Assembly (NCBI GenBank): GCA_903939515.1
Contig: CAJAHH010000015.1
Span: 95,316-159,315, forward strand
DNA: 64,000 bases
DNA from: an uncultured Verrucomicrobiota bacterium
Lineage (GTDB): Bacteria; Verrucomicrobiota; Verrucomicrobiia; Limisphaerales; UBA9464
Direction: 5' to 3'
Part shown: positions 18,910 to 27,958 of the stretch, one piece after another
Layout of the letters: each line of letters opens with the position of its first letter
Numbering within the stretch: the stretch's first letter is position 1
The notes under the pieces: generated by a model
The model's database searches: none
Told to the model about the DNA's origin: nothing
Seen by the model: only the letters and a program-made list of their open reading frames with translations
Made by a program: the position numbers and the translations under genes

Positions 18910-20001
18910 TCACTTCCGATGGGCGGTCCAGGCTCGGCTGACCGCGTTGCCATCCATCGTGGTCTCGGTCTTTCCTTCGATCTTCCCGTTCACCAGCTTG
19001 CCCGACATCGAATACACCATGGTGCCGCCGTCCGGGCGGTCGCGCCGCATCGTCCAAGTCAGCATGTCGCCCTGAACCTTGCCGTCGGTCACCTCCAGGA
19101 ACTTACCCGCCTCGCGGCCGCGGACAATCTGCCCCGTTAGCCGAGCGCCCTCCTGCTTCAAGGTCATCGGCAGGTCTACGGGCTGGTCATCCGGCCCGGA
19201 AATGGTCAGGACCCAAGCTCCCGAAACGTCATTTCCTGAAGCGACTCCGGCCTGCACCGGCGCTTCTCCGAGCAAGTGGGACAATTGGGTTTCGATGGAG
19301 TCAGCCCAAATCTGGTAGCCCTTCTTGGAGAGGTGCAAGTAATCGGGCATCAACTCGCGAGGCATGGTGCCGTCGTCGTTGAGGAACTTGTGACCGAAGT
19401 CGGACCAGAACACCGTCTTGTCATCGGCGATGCGACGCAGCGCCTGATTGATTTGAGCCAACTTGCCCCGTTGGGCACTGAAGTTCTCGGCGCGCGGGAA
19501 GATGGCCACCAACAGAACCTTGGTTCCCGGAAGTTTCGTGCGGAGCTTGTCCACGATGGCGCGGACGCCGTCCACGATTTGCTCCGGGGAGTTGTCTTCG
19601 CCGTTGGAATTGTTGGTCCCGATCATCACCACCGCCGCCTTGGGCTTGAGACCGTCGAGGTTGCCGTTGTCGAGACGCCAGAGGACATGCTGGGTGCGAT
19701 CGCCGCCGATGCCCAAATTGATGGCGTTGCGGTGGGCGTAGTGTTTGGCCCAAGTCTCCTTGCCCTCCCCTTCCCAGCCCTGGGTGATGGAGTCGCCAAT
19801 AAAGATTAACTGAGCCTTGCCCCCATCGGCGGCCACCGTGGCGTTGAAGCTGGCCTGACGATCCACCCAACCCTTGTCGGTGCGGGGTGCAGGTTCAATC
19901 GCGGAATGAGCGAAAACCGAAACCAGGCCCAACTGAAGGCCAAGGACGAGTGCCGCCAAGCGGGAAGTAGATCTCATAGGCATGGAAAAACCATGCGCCA
20001 T
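18910..20001 (-). CDS. exported SGNH/GDSL-family esterase
   Basis: A 363-residue protein with an N-terminal signal peptide (hydrophobic stretch about 14-31, cleavage near AHS). The SGNH hydrolase domain resembles the platelet-activating-factor acetylhydrolase group: block I GDSITQGW (nucleophile Ser71), block II GIGGDRTQHVLWRL, block III GTNN and block V DYLHLS with the catalytic Asp/His. About 110 C-terminal residues form a separate beta-rich domain (VSGAWVLTISGPDDQPVDL onward). It is probably a carbohydrate or lipid esterase acting outside the cytoplasm; the substrate is unknown. ATGs at 19983 and 19977 are alternative starts. It follows the PQQ-propeller gene by 34 bases and is probably in the same operon. 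Confidence 0.85.
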   Translation of the reverse strand: MAHGFSMPMRSTSRLAALVLGLQLGLVSVFAHSAIEPAPRTDKGWVDRQASFNATVAADGGKAQLIFIGDSITQGWEGEGKETWAKHYAHRNAINLGIGGDRTQHVLWRLDNGNLDGLKPKAAVVMIGTNNSNGEDNSPEQIVDGVRAIVDKLRTKLPGTKVLLVAIFPRAENFSAQRGKLAQINQALRRIADDKTVFWSDFGHKFLNDDGTMPRELMPDYLHLSKKGYQIWADSIETQLSHLLGEAPVQAGVASGNDVSGAWVLTISGPDDQPVDLPMTLKQEGARLTGQIVRGREAGKFLEVTDGKVQGDMLTWTMRRDRPDGGTMVYSMSGKLVNGKIEGKTETTMDGNAVSRAWTAHRK

Positions 20002-20035
20002 AAACCACCACGGGCGAGGATTTTCTTAAAGCCTG

Positions 20036-21304
20036 TTAACGACCGTTGAAGCAATACAGCCCACCCTCGGTGCGCAAGTAGACTCGACCGCCCGACACCG
20101 CTGGCGTGGCCAGTGTGTCTTCGTTGAGCTCATTGCGTGAGAGCAACTCGAACTTCGGAGTCGCCGCCACCACCGCCGTATTGCCCCGGCCACTCGTGAA
20201 GTACACCCGCCCCGCCGCCACCACGGGCGACACCTTGACGTTCTCGGTGAACAACCGCTCCTGCCACAGGGCTTCGCCGGTTTTTAAATTCAGGCACGAG
20301 GCCATGCCGTCATCGCGAATAGAGAACAAATGCCCACCGACGATCACCGGGGTCGGGCAATCCGCCGAGTAGCGGGTGGATTTCCACAACGAATGGGTCG
20401 TGGTGATGTCGCCATGCCCACCGGCCTTAATACCGACGGTGTAACCGCGGTTTTGAAAGCCCGAGGCCACCGCCACCACCACGCCTTCGCCCGCGGTCGG
20501 ACCGGCAATGGTTCGACCGTAGGGATGCGCCACATCCAAGCCGCTCACACTCCAAACCACATCACCATTGGACGGATTGTAGGCATTGAGCACCTCCGCT
20601 CCGGCCACCACCACTTCGAGTTTGCCGCCGTGCCTATGGAACACAGGCGAGGAGTAGGAGTCTTTGCCTTCTTCGCGGGCCGCATTGGAGCGGTCCTTCT
20701 TCCACAAGTCCTTGCCGGTCTTGGCATCCACCGCCATCACATACGAGTCAGCTCCCTGATGCATGCGCACGACGAAGAGCCGATTGCCATCGAGCATCGG
20801 CGACGATCCGTAGCCGTGGTTGGTCTTCAGCGGCCCGAATTCTTTCACGAGATTGCGTTGCCACGCGATGTGACCGTCGGCGCCCACGCAGGCCAGATCC
20901 CCGGTCCCAAAAAGCACCCACACGTGCCGACCGTCGGATACGGCGGTGGGGGTGGCCATGTTGTGCAACTCGTGGGCATGCAGCTTGCCGCGCGCGATCT
21001 CGGTGTCCCACACCAGCGCCCCGGTCTCGGGATCGAGGGCCAACAAATGCATTCCTTGGTCGGGAGTTTGAGTAGTCAGGTAAATGCGTTTGCCCACGAC
21101 GATCGGTGAGGACGCACCGCGTCCCGGCAGCGACACCTTCCAGGCGAGGTTCTTCTCCTTCGACCACGACAGGGGGACGGTCTTTTCGGTGCTAATCCCC
21201 AAGCCATCAACCCCACGCCAACAGGCCCAATCCGCAGCAGAGACTGCGAGAGAGCAGCACAACGACGACATGGCGACGGCTTGCAAAGGGCGAAAGGAAT
21301 TCAT
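20036..21304 (-). CDS. exported PQQ-like beta-propeller protein
   Basis: From the ATG at 21304 the 422-residue product starts with a Sec leader (MNSFRPLQAVAMSSLCCSLA, ending SAA). The rest is a PQQ-dehydrogenase-like (WD/PQQ) propeller, with repeats such as GKRIYLTTQTPDQGMHLLALD, TGALVWDTE, TGKDLWKKD and AGRVYFTSGRGNTAVV. No catalytic Asp/Glu set of a true quinoprotein dehydrogenase was identified, so it may be a scaffold or binding protein. It sits between the DapA-like gene (114 bases upstream) and the SGNH esterase (34 bases downstream), all leftward. The frame extends to 21370, but the leader favours 21304. Confidence 0.85.
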   Translation of the reverse strand: MNSFRPLQAVAMSSLCCSLAVSAADWACWRGVDGLGISTEKTVPLSWSKEKNLAWKVSLPGRGASSPIVVGKRIYLTTQTPDQGMHLLALDPETGALVWDTEIARGKLHAHELHNMATPTAVSDGRHVWVLFGTGDLACVGADGHIAWQRNLVKEFGPLKTNHGYGSSPMLDGNRLFVVRMHQGADSYVMAVDAKTGKDLWKKDRSNAAREEGKDSYSSPVFHRHGGKLEVVVAGAEVLNAYNPSNGDVVWSVSGLDVAHPYGRTIAGPTAGEGVVVAVASGFQNRGYTVGIKAGGHGDITTTHSLWKSTRYSADCPTPVIVGGHLFSIRDDGMASCLNLKTGEALWQERLFTENVKVSPVVAAGRVYFTSGRGNTAVVAATPKFELLSRNELNEDTLATPAVSGGRVYLRTEGGLYCFNGR

Positions 21305-21418
21305 GGGATTGTCGCGAAGACTATCGACGGCATCGGCTGCTTTCCAGAGACGATTCCAAAGCCAGTCCAATCCACGGCCCGGCTCCTTCTCCTCCCGAAG
21401 GGCCCCATGACCCCGGCA

Positions 21419-22312
21419 TCAAGGCCGCTGGGCCAGTGCAGTGCGAATGATCTTCAGCACCGACTCGCGCTCCGCGCCCGAGATGGGCAAACGCGGCTCG
21501 CGCACCCACTCCGTGCCCAGACCGGTTTCCTGGCACAGCAGCTTAATGTACTGCACAAAATGCACGTGCGTATCGAGCTTCATCAGCGGCTGCGACCAAC
21601 GATACAGGGCGCGCGCCGCATCCCATTGACCGGCCTTGGCCAAGTCCCACAATTGCTGGTTTTCCTTCGGGAAGGCGATGCCGCTGCCGGCCACCCAACC
21701 GTCAATCCCCAGAATGGCGGACTCCAAGAACAAGTCATCTACACCCGTAAAAATCTGGTACCGATTGCCCACCTGATTGCGCAACTCGGTGATGCGCCGC
21801 GTGTTGGCGCTGCTTTCCTTGATGGCCACCAAATTGGCCACATCGGTCAACTGGGCAAACATCTCCGGGGTGACATCGGCATGATAGCCCACAGGGTTGT
21901 TGTAGAGCATCCACGGCAGCGGCGTCTCCGCAGCCAGTGAGCGGAACCAATGGAGCAATTCGGCGGGATCGGCCTTGTACACCATCGGAGGCATGACCAT
22001 GAACCCGGAGATGCCCAAGGCCGCGCAGTCGCGCATGTAGGTCGCAGCCAGCGACAAGCTCATCTCAGCGACACCGCTCAAAACCGGCACCCGACCCTTG
22101 GCCGTCTCCAACGCACAGCGCACCACGGCCCGCTTCTCATCAGGCAGCAGGCATTGATTCTCACCCAACGAACCACACACCACCAACCCGGACACCCCGG
22201 ATTGAATCAGCACCTCGAAGTGACGCGCCGTCGCCGCAAAGTCGATCGACTGATCGGCGTTCAAGTGGGTGATAGCAGCAGGAAAAACACCGGTCCAACG
22301 GGGGTGGCTCAT
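21419..22312 (-). CDS. dihydrodipicolinate synthase/N-acetylneuraminate lyase family aldolase
   Basis: A 297-residue (beta/alpha)8 class I aldolase. Family residues are present: GSLGE (47-51, in place of GTTGE), Tyr137 in MLYNNPVGYHAD and the Schiff-base Lys165 in LVAIKESS. Length is typical. The exact reaction (DapA, sialic acid lyase, keto-deoxy sugar acid aldolase or hydroxyproline-type) cannot be read from sequence. The neighbouring exported propeller and esterase favour a catabolic role over lysine synthesis, which is inference. It is probably the first gene of a leftward three-gene group. The 214 bases upstream hold no gene. Confidence 0.83.
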   Translation of the reverse strand: MSHPRWTGVFPAAITHLNADQSIDFAATARHFEVLIQSGVSGLVVCGSLGENQCLLPDEKRAVVRCALETAKGRVPVLSGVAEMSLSLAATYMRDCAALGISGFMVMPPMVYKADPAELLHWFRSLAAETPLPWMLYNNPVGYHADVTPEMFAQLTDVANLVAIKESSANTRRITELRNQVGNRYQIFTGVDDLFLESAILGIDGWVAGSGIAFPKENQQLWDLAKAGQWDAARALYRWSQPLMKLDTHVHFVQYIKLLCQETGLGTEWVREPRLPISGAERESVLKIIRTALAQRP

Positions 22313-22526
22313 GGCGAAAATTGAGGTGATGTCGATCAGGGTTCAACCGATTGAAACACAGAGGATTTACTGAGGAAATCCAAGCTCCCAATCACCGCCT
22401 ATTCAGACGGCGAGCGCAAGCTACCGCCCCAGTTTCCAGCCGGTCAACGCACTGTTTGGCAGGAGAATACGGGCGACAGGTCGCAGTGGGGTAGCGCGTT
22501 CGCATGGGTTTCGGTAAGGTAAACAC

Positions 22527-22736
22527 ATGGAGGACCGAGTGACCGTCACCACGGACCGCGAGCTAATCGTCTGGGCAAAACGTCAAGCCCACCAGACAGG
22601 GATCAAGCCTGCCGGAACGATTCAGTTGGATCGGTCAGGTTTCGTGGAACGGTGGGCAGACCAGTTCACCGTTCGTGAAGGCGGGACCGAGGACCTTCGC
22701 CTCCAAGCGCTGAAGACCAAGCACCGCATCGCGTGA
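22527..22736 (+). CDS. putative antitoxin (VapB-like position)
   Basis: A 69-residue protein without signal peptide, with a polar N-terminus (MEDRVTVTTDRELIVWAKRQ) and a basic C-terminus (LRLQALKTKHRIA). The family was not recognised. Its function is suggested by context: the stop overlaps a GTG (GTGA, 22733-22736) that opens a frame starting like a PIN-domain toxin, the usual order of a VapBC-type pair. The toxin is broken, so this may be an orphan antitoxin. Confidence 0.55.
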   Translation: MEDRVTVTTDRELIVWAKRQAHQTGIKPAGTIQLDRSGFVERWADQFTVREGGTEDLRLQALKTKHRIA

Positions 22737-22852
22737 AGATCCTGATAGATACTAACATCCTGCGGCATGGCGCCCTCGGCCGCGCCAGATTGGCCGAAAC
22801 CGGAAAGTTGCTTTCCTTTTGGCCGGGATACGTTAGCGGTCCCTCACAGTGA
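22733..22852 (+). pseudogene. truncated PIN-domain toxin fragment
   Basis: GTG at 22733 overlaps the antitoxin stop. The 39-codon frame begins VKILIDTNILRHGAL, the classic first strand and first acidic residue (ILIDTN) of a PIN-domain nuclease. It then loses the family after about 15 residues and stops at 22850-22852. The remaining acidic residues of the active site are absent, so it cannot be an active nuclease. The stop lies within the GTG start region of the next gene (22849). The sequence probably marks a deletion that joined the toxin start to the neighbouring gene. Confidence 0.55.
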
Positions 22853-24501
22853 ACGAGAAGATCCCCGATCCGAGCCTGAAGGTCGGCAACACATCCGGCG
22901 CTCCGGACGCCAACTCAGTGACATCCCCGCAAAGGAAAACGGGTTTCCCATGGTTTCCCGTGGTCACCCTCGCGCTGGTGGTGGCAGGCATCGCGGCCGT
23001 GAAGTGGCAACCAGAACTTGAGCGCAACCTGCGCGCCTGGGCTACGGCTGCCTTGGCCCTTCTCGGTACACTCACGCTGTTGATTTGGTTCCTCGCCTCG
23101 TCCCGGTTCCGAGCCCGGACCCGGTTGCTCGGCCTGGCCATCGTCATCCTCTCTGGACTCGCCCTGAAGGGGGCACTGCGGGTGGATGGCACGATCAATG
23201 GCACGGGCCTGCCCCGGTTGGTCTGGCGAGGGAGCCACTCCGACGCGACCCCACCTACCGCATCGCCAGCCGAAACAGCGCGGAACCCGGTTCAAGGAGC
23301 GGCCCTTCCTGGCCTGGAAGACTCCGCCCAATTCCTCGGGCCTGACCGCACCGGCGTATTGCCGATCGCCCGATTTTCGACAAATTGGAACACTCAGGCC
23401 CCGCGCGAGCTGTGGCGTCGCCCCATCGGACTCGGATGGTCCTCGTTCGCGGTGGTCGGCGGACGCGCCTGGACTCAAGAACAGGTCGGGGATGACGAGC
23501 GGGTCACCTGCCTCGACATAGCCACGGGCCAAACCCTTTGGAGCCATTCCGAGCGCACCCGTTTTTCCGAATGGCAAGGCGGCGACGGCCCGCGCGCGAC
23601 GCCCACTATTCAGGATGGCCGAGTGTATGCGATGGGCGGGACCGGAATCCTGCTCTGCCTCGACGCGGCGACGGGGAAGCTCGTGTGGCGACGTTCGGTG
23701 CTCGAAGAAAACGGGTTGTCCAACCTCACCTGGGGCACAAGCTCATCACCATTGATCGTGGATGGTCTCACCGTAATCACCGGAGGCAGGGGTTCCGGTG
23801 CGGTGCTCTACGCCTACCGGTCCTCGGACGGCACCCCGGCTTGGAAATCCGGCGAAGGCGATGCGAGCTACGCCTCCCCGGTACTGGCCACCCTAGCCGG
23901 TCGCCGCGTGATCTTATCCAACAACGCCGCGAGCCTGACGGCCCACGATCCCGCCACTGGCCGCATCCTCTTCAATCATGCCTGGGGCGCCTCGAAATGG
24001 CCCAAGGCTTCGCAACCGGTGGTGCTGCCCGGAGACCGGGTCTTCGTGTCGGCCGGCTACGGGGTGGGTTGCCAAATCATCCAAGTGACCACCGGCGAGG
24101 CTGGATCCGACCGCGCGACGGGAGCCCTGAAGACGGAGACCGCGTGGAAGGGCATCACCATGAAGACCCAGTTCAACAGCCCGGGATTGCGCAACGGCTA
24201 CGTGTACGGGCTCGATGACGGACTGCTGGCCTGCGTCGATGCGACGACAGGGCGGCGCATTTGGAAGGACGGCCGTTTCGGTTCGGGCCAAACCTTGATC
24301 GTCGGCGATACAGTCGTGGTGCAGAACGAGAACGGCACCGTGCACGCCTGCGTCGCGAGCCCGGATGGGTTCCGTGAACTGGGTCAAATCGCGGCTTTGT
24401 CGTCCAAGACCTGGAACCAACCGGCGGTGGCCGGCCGCTACCTGCTAGTGCGCAACGACCGCGAAGCCGTGTGCTGGGAGCTGCCCGCTGCCGGGCGATG
24501 A
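22849..24501 (+). CDS. membrane-anchored PQQ-like beta-propeller protein
   Basis: A 550-residue protein starting with GTG; no nearer ATG exists in frame. Three N-terminal membrane helices (about 36-52, 65-86, 93-110) precede an exported-type PQQ-like propeller (about 155-545) with repeats such as GRAWTQEQVGDDERVTCLD, TGQTLWSHSERTRFSEW and TGRRIWKDGRFGSGQ. The QFLGPDRTGVLP segment before the propeller is typical of PVC PQQ-like proteins. No haem motif is seen. It follows the broken toxin by overlap, so its present start region may have been shaped by that junction. The ligand is unknown. Confidence 0.82.
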   Translation: MNEKIPDPSLKVGNTSGAPDANSVTSPQRKTGFPWFPVVTLALVVAGIAAVKWQPELERNLRAWATAALALLGTLTLLIWFLASSRFRARTRLLGLAIVILSGLALKGALRVDGTINGTGLPRLVWRGSHSDATPPTASPAETARNPVQGAALPGLEDSAQFLGPDRTGVLPIARFSTNWNTQAPRELWRRPIGLGWSSFAVVGGRAWTQEQVGDDERVTCLDIATGQTLWSHSERTRFSEWQGGDGPRATPTIQDGRVYAMGGTGILLCLDAATGKLVWRRSVLEENGLSNLTWGTSSSPLIVDGLTVITGGRGSGAVLYAYRSSDGTPAWKSGEGDASYASPVLATLAGRRVILSNNAASLTAHDPATGRILFNHAWGASKWPKASQPVVLPGDRVFVSAGYGVGCQIIQVTTGEAGSDRATGALKTETAWKGITMKTQFNSPGLRNGYVYGLDDGLLACVDATTGRRIWKDGRFGSGQTLIVGDTVVVQNENGTVHACVASPDGFRELGQIAALSSKTWNQPAVAGRYLLVRNDREAVCWELPAAGR

Positions 24502-24656
24502 CTCAAAACGCCGGAAATCAGTGCATTTTATCCCCTCTCGTTCGGTGCCGGTCATGGCCTCAAGATGCCATCTTGTCCGGGCTCACCCTTGTTCGCGCTC
24601 AATCTGGTCCGGGGCTTGAAGATCCCCCGCTCCGCGTCAACCCTGAGTCAGCGCCC

Positions 24657-25271
24657 GTGAATCCCAAAAAAACTAAGAATTCCCAGCCGGTCCTCTTCGA
24701 AATGGATCCGCCCACCGACCTCGTCCAACACGACGCTGGGGGCAAGGCGCGCCCGGCCTGGCCCAAGGATTCCACCGTCACCGCGGTGTTCTCAGATTGC
24801 CAACGGTACCGCTACCAGCTTCGGGAAGTCTGGGATCCGGGCCGTCCGATGGTGCTCTGGCTGCTCATGAATCCCAGCGTGGCCTGCCTAGACCACGCCG
24901 ATCCCACGCTGCGAAAAACTGGCAATTTCGCGCGGATCTGGGGCTACGGCGGACAGTGGGTCGGCAACGTCCATGCTTACCGTTCCACCAACAAAAACCG
25001 CCTGCTGGAAGTCGAGGATCCGGTGGGGCCAGACAATGACCGCTTAATTCTAGAAATGGCGGAGCAGGCTCAAACGGTGGTTCTGGCCTACGGACAACCC
25101 CCGAAGCAACTGCGCGCGCGTGGAGCCCAAGTAGTCGATCTCCTGCGCCACCACCCGCAATTGTGTCATTTGCGATTGGCCCAAGACGGAACCCCCGTTC
25201 ACCCGCTCTACCTGCCCTTCAACCTCCGCCCCCAACCCCATGCCGCCACGGGGTTCGCCCCCCCGGATTGA
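24657..25271 (+). CDS. DUF1643 domain protein
   Basis: From GTG at 24657 the product has 204 residues. DUF1643 covers about residues 45-190. Hallmarks are LWLLMNPSVACLDHADPTLRK, FARIWGYGGQWVGNVHAYRS and DPVGPDNDRLI, followed by VVLAYG. DUF1643 proteins are small cytoplasmic proteins of unknown biochemistry, often scattered by transfer. ATG at 24702 is an alternative start; the long frame reaches back to 24471 into the previous gene, which is unlikely. It is convergent with the DUF1501 gene that follows. Confidence 0.78.
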   Translation: MNPKKTKNSQPVLFEMDPPTDLVQHDAGGKARPAWPKDSTVTAVFSDCQRYRYQLREVWDPGRPMVLWLLMNPSVACLDHADPTLRKTGNFARIWGYGGQWVGNVHAYRSTNKNRLLEVEDPVGPDNDRLILEMAEQAQTVVLAYGQPPKQLRARGAQVVDLLRHHPQLCHLRLAQDGTPVHPLYLPFNLRPQPHAATGFAPPD

Positions 25272-25358
25272 GCCACTGAGTCCCTGTTCACTTTGCCGCA
25301 CCAGTTCGAGGACGCCGGATGCGGCTCAGCGCGACCGATCCCATCAAATCGTTCCGCC

Positions 25359-26858
25359 TTAGACCAGACCCCGAATGGGTTCACCGCGACTGATCGCCTC
25401 AATCACCCGCTGGGAGACACCGGGAAGCAGCCGGGCCTGACCCACGTCCATCAGCGAGTGCATCACCGTGGCGATGAGATCCTTCATGGTGACCGTCTGG
25501 CTCGCAGGCTCCCCGCCATCGCGCGACGACTGCCCGATCACCTGCCCCATCTTCAGCCCGCCGCCATAGAGAAGCAGCGGAGCCAGATTGCCCCAATGAT
25601 CGCGACCGCCGTCCTTGTTGATCGTCGGCGTCCGCCCCATCTCGCCGCAGCAAACCAGCAGGATCTTGTCCGAAAGCCCACGCGCCTCGACGTCCTCGAT
25701 GAAGGCTGAGACGGCATGGTCGAAGGGAGTCCCCACGTAGTCCATGCCCACTGTCATAGGGGCATTGTTCACGTCGGCGTGCATGTCCCAGATGAAACTG
25801 GTGGTGACGGTGACGAAGCCCGCCCCGCGCTCGCACAGGCGACGAGCCAAGAGCAGTTGACGACCGAGGGTCTGGGCGTTGGTGGCGTAGTGCTCGATGT
25901 TCTTCCACCGCGGGTCGATGCGCCCGCGCGGCAACAGGGGCGCCGTGTCGTAACGTTCAATCAACCGGGGATCTTCGCGCGAGAGATCGAAGGCGTCGAA
26001 GACGCCGCGATGCAGCAGCTCGAAGGCCTTCTGCTGGAACCCACCAAACTCCTGAACGGAGGCTTGGTCGTCCATCCAATGCCGCCACTGATCCACCGAA
26101 TTTAACAAGGCCTGACGGTCATGGAATCGTCCCTCCGGCAGATTGATCCGCAGGTTCTGCTGCAAATCCAGACCCGATCCCGGGACGAATGGAGCCACAG
26201 AGCGGCTTAGTTCACCCGTCCCCTCGAAATTCCCGAACTCCTTGACGACATCTTGGGCCTTCGCCTCCACCGATCGCGGGAACAGCGCGATGTTCGTCGG
26301 CATGGCCGAATTGGGCCGGCTGGGACCGGCGATGCTGGAATAGAGCGAACCCATGTTGGCCTGAAGGGTGTCGACCCCAAGGATGGGCTTGATGTCGTGA
26401 TTGCCGTCTCCGGTGGCGAACGAACGAACGACGCTGAACTTGTGAGCCAGCTTGGCCAACCGCTGGAAGGTGCTGCCGAAGGTGATGCCAGGCAGCGTGG
26501 TGGGGATCTCACCCGTGGCGCTGCGCACATGCGACGGCGCGTCCATCTTCGGATCGAAGGTCTCGAACTGCGAAGGCCCTCCGTGCATGAAGAGGAAGAT
26601 GACCGACCGATCCTTGAGTGGATTGCCCGGCGAGCCCCGATCGGCTCCCGCCGCCCGACCGCCAGCCGATTCCTGGCCTGCTCCGGACGCCCCGGACGAC
26701 CCGGTCGTTGGATTGATTCCATTGCCCCCCGCTGCCGCCGCCCGGACCCCAAACGTGTCCGCCAAGTTGAGCCCGCCCAGCGCCAGCGCGCCCACCTGCA
26801 AGAACTGCCGCCGATGCCGCCGCCCGCCCCGCCAGAAATGATCCTGGAAAGTCAGCAT
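25359..26858 (-). CDS. DUF1501 family exported protein (stand-alone copy)
   Basis: From ATG at 26858 the product has 499 residues with a Tat-type leader (RRHRRQFLQVGALALGGLNL) followed by a Gly/Ala/Ser/Arg-rich linker. The DUF1501 body shows SVIFLFMHGGPSQFETFDPK, LLLARRLCERGAGFVTVT and CCGEMGRTPTINKDGGRDHW. Unlike the other two DUF1501 genes in the window, no PSCyt2/PSD1 partner lies beside it. The upstream neighbour is a decayed accessory locus, so the partner may have been lost or may lie elsewhere. The frame extends to 26948 without homology. Confidence 0.87.
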   Translation of the reverse strand: MLTFQDHFWRGGRRHRRQFLQVGALALGGLNLADTFGVRAAAAGGNGINPTTGSSGASGAGQESAGGRAAGADRGSPGNPLKDRSVIFLFMHGGPSQFETFDPKMDAPSHVRSATGEIPTTLPGITFGSTFQRLAKLAHKFSVVRSFATGDGNHDIKPILGVDTLQANMGSLYSSIAGPSRPNSAMPTNIALFPRSVEAKAQDVVKEFGNFEGTGELSRSVAPFVPGSGLDLQQNLRINLPEGRFHDRQALLNSVDQWRHWMDDQASVQEFGGFQQKAFELLHRGVFDAFDLSREDPRLIERYDTAPLLPRGRIDPRWKNIEHYATNAQTLGRQLLLARRLCERGAGFVTVTTSFIWDMHADVNNAPMTVGMDYVGTPFDHAVSAFIEDVEARGLSDKILLVCCGEMGRTPTINKDGGRDHWGNLAPLLLYGGGLKMGQVIGQSSRDGGEPASQTVTMKDLIATVMHSLMDVGQARLLPGVSQRVIEAISRGEPIRGLV

Positions 26859-26987
26859 CGCGATTGAGCCGGGCACCGAAATGCCGGGATGTAGGCTGTG
26901 CCCATAGTGGAAGACCACAACTCTACCTGCACCGCGCCGGTGTGCCAAGCTCGCGCGCGCTGTTGATTCTGCGCCTCACCGACCACA

Positions 26988-27688
26988 CTAGAGTGCCGTC
27001 TCAAAGTGCAGGTTGATGCGGCACGTCCCCATTACCTCGAACTGCTCACGCTGGACCACACCTGCGAGCGGAGCTTTTACAAAATAAACCCTGTCCGTAT
27101 AGAGGGCGTATTTGAAATTGCCCATGTCCAGACAGTCCTTGAGCGCGTCGGTGAACAACTTGCGGTAGTTTTCCTCGATGAACGCCGACTGAATGAAGTC
27201 CTCGTCACGCTGGTTAATGTATTTGGTGCCCCCCCTGTGCGGCGGTTGATCGTGTCGATGACGATGTCGAGGATCGCTTTGCGAAGAAGACCAGCGCGCT
27301 CCGACTCGGTCATCAGCATCGCGATATTGAGGAAGGCGCGAAAGTCAAGCACTCCTAAGCGAGCGGTCTTCCCGATCATCCCGAAATCTGTTTCGGGATG
27401 ATCCAGCCCCTGAATCGCCAACTTCAATGTTTTCAGGCGCTTGCCGGTAACAACCTCATAGCCGTTCCGCGCCAGTTCCTCAGCGTTGCGCTCCAAATAA
27501 TTCTCCACGGTTCGGAGCGTCACATCAAAAAACAGGGCCACCTGCTCCTTGAGCACCACGGTTTTTCCCTCGAAAGGAATGCCCCTAATGCCTGCAGCCT
27601 TCTCGATTTCTGCCAGCGCATACGGGTTGTTCAGGATGTTCTGTCGATCCAATGCTGAGTTTGTCAGGTCTTTGCTCATATTGCTCAC
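26988..27688 (-). pseudogene. frameshifted RhuM-like DNA-binding protein remnant
   Basis: GTG at 27688 opens a frame with an N-terminal segment TVVLKEQVALFFDVTLRTVENYLERN (a RhuM/Fic-associated-type helix-turn-helix) and then DIVIDTINRRTGG. At a run of seven C on the + strand (near 27230) the frame breaks. Removing two bases or adding one restores the reading: TKYINQRDEDFIQSAFIEEN, then KDCLDMGNFKYALYTDRVY, as expected for the family. The restored frame continues to a TAG at 26988-26990, but its last 30 residues no longer look like the family and the usual C-terminal half is missing. It is therefore both frameshifted and truncated. Such genes usually travel with restriction-modification or Fic modules. 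Confidence 0.7.
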
Positions 27689-27879
27689 AGACTGCGGATG
27701 TTCTCGAGACCGTGCTGTTTCAAGAACTTGGTCAAATTGGTCTTGGCCACGTCGGCGGCGAAGGCGATGTCACGGAAGATCAGGATACTTTCACGAGCCG
27801 TTGCCTGAGCCTTGTGCCAATCAACGCTGCCCAAGGCCAGTGACTCGAACTCTTCGGTAATGATCGCTGGAGCAAGGCA
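27685..27879 (-). pseudogene. C-terminal remnant of an unidentified accessory gene
   Basis: An open frame without a start codon follows a TAG at 27880-27882. Its last part has strong protein character: VDWHKAQATARESILIFRD, then AADVAKTNLTKFLKQHG, ending in ENIRSL. Its TGA overlaps the GTG of the RhuM-like gene, the tight spacing of an operon. Only about 64 codons survive, and the N-terminal part is not found upstream. The family was not recognised. Together with the frameshifted neighbour it marks a decayed accessory locus. Confidence 0.5.
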
Positions 27880-27958
27880 CTAAGTCCAATGCTGTGCACC
27901 GTCCTCGGTGACCCTGGATCAACGCGAACGACTCAGCACCCCACACACCGCCCCCGGT

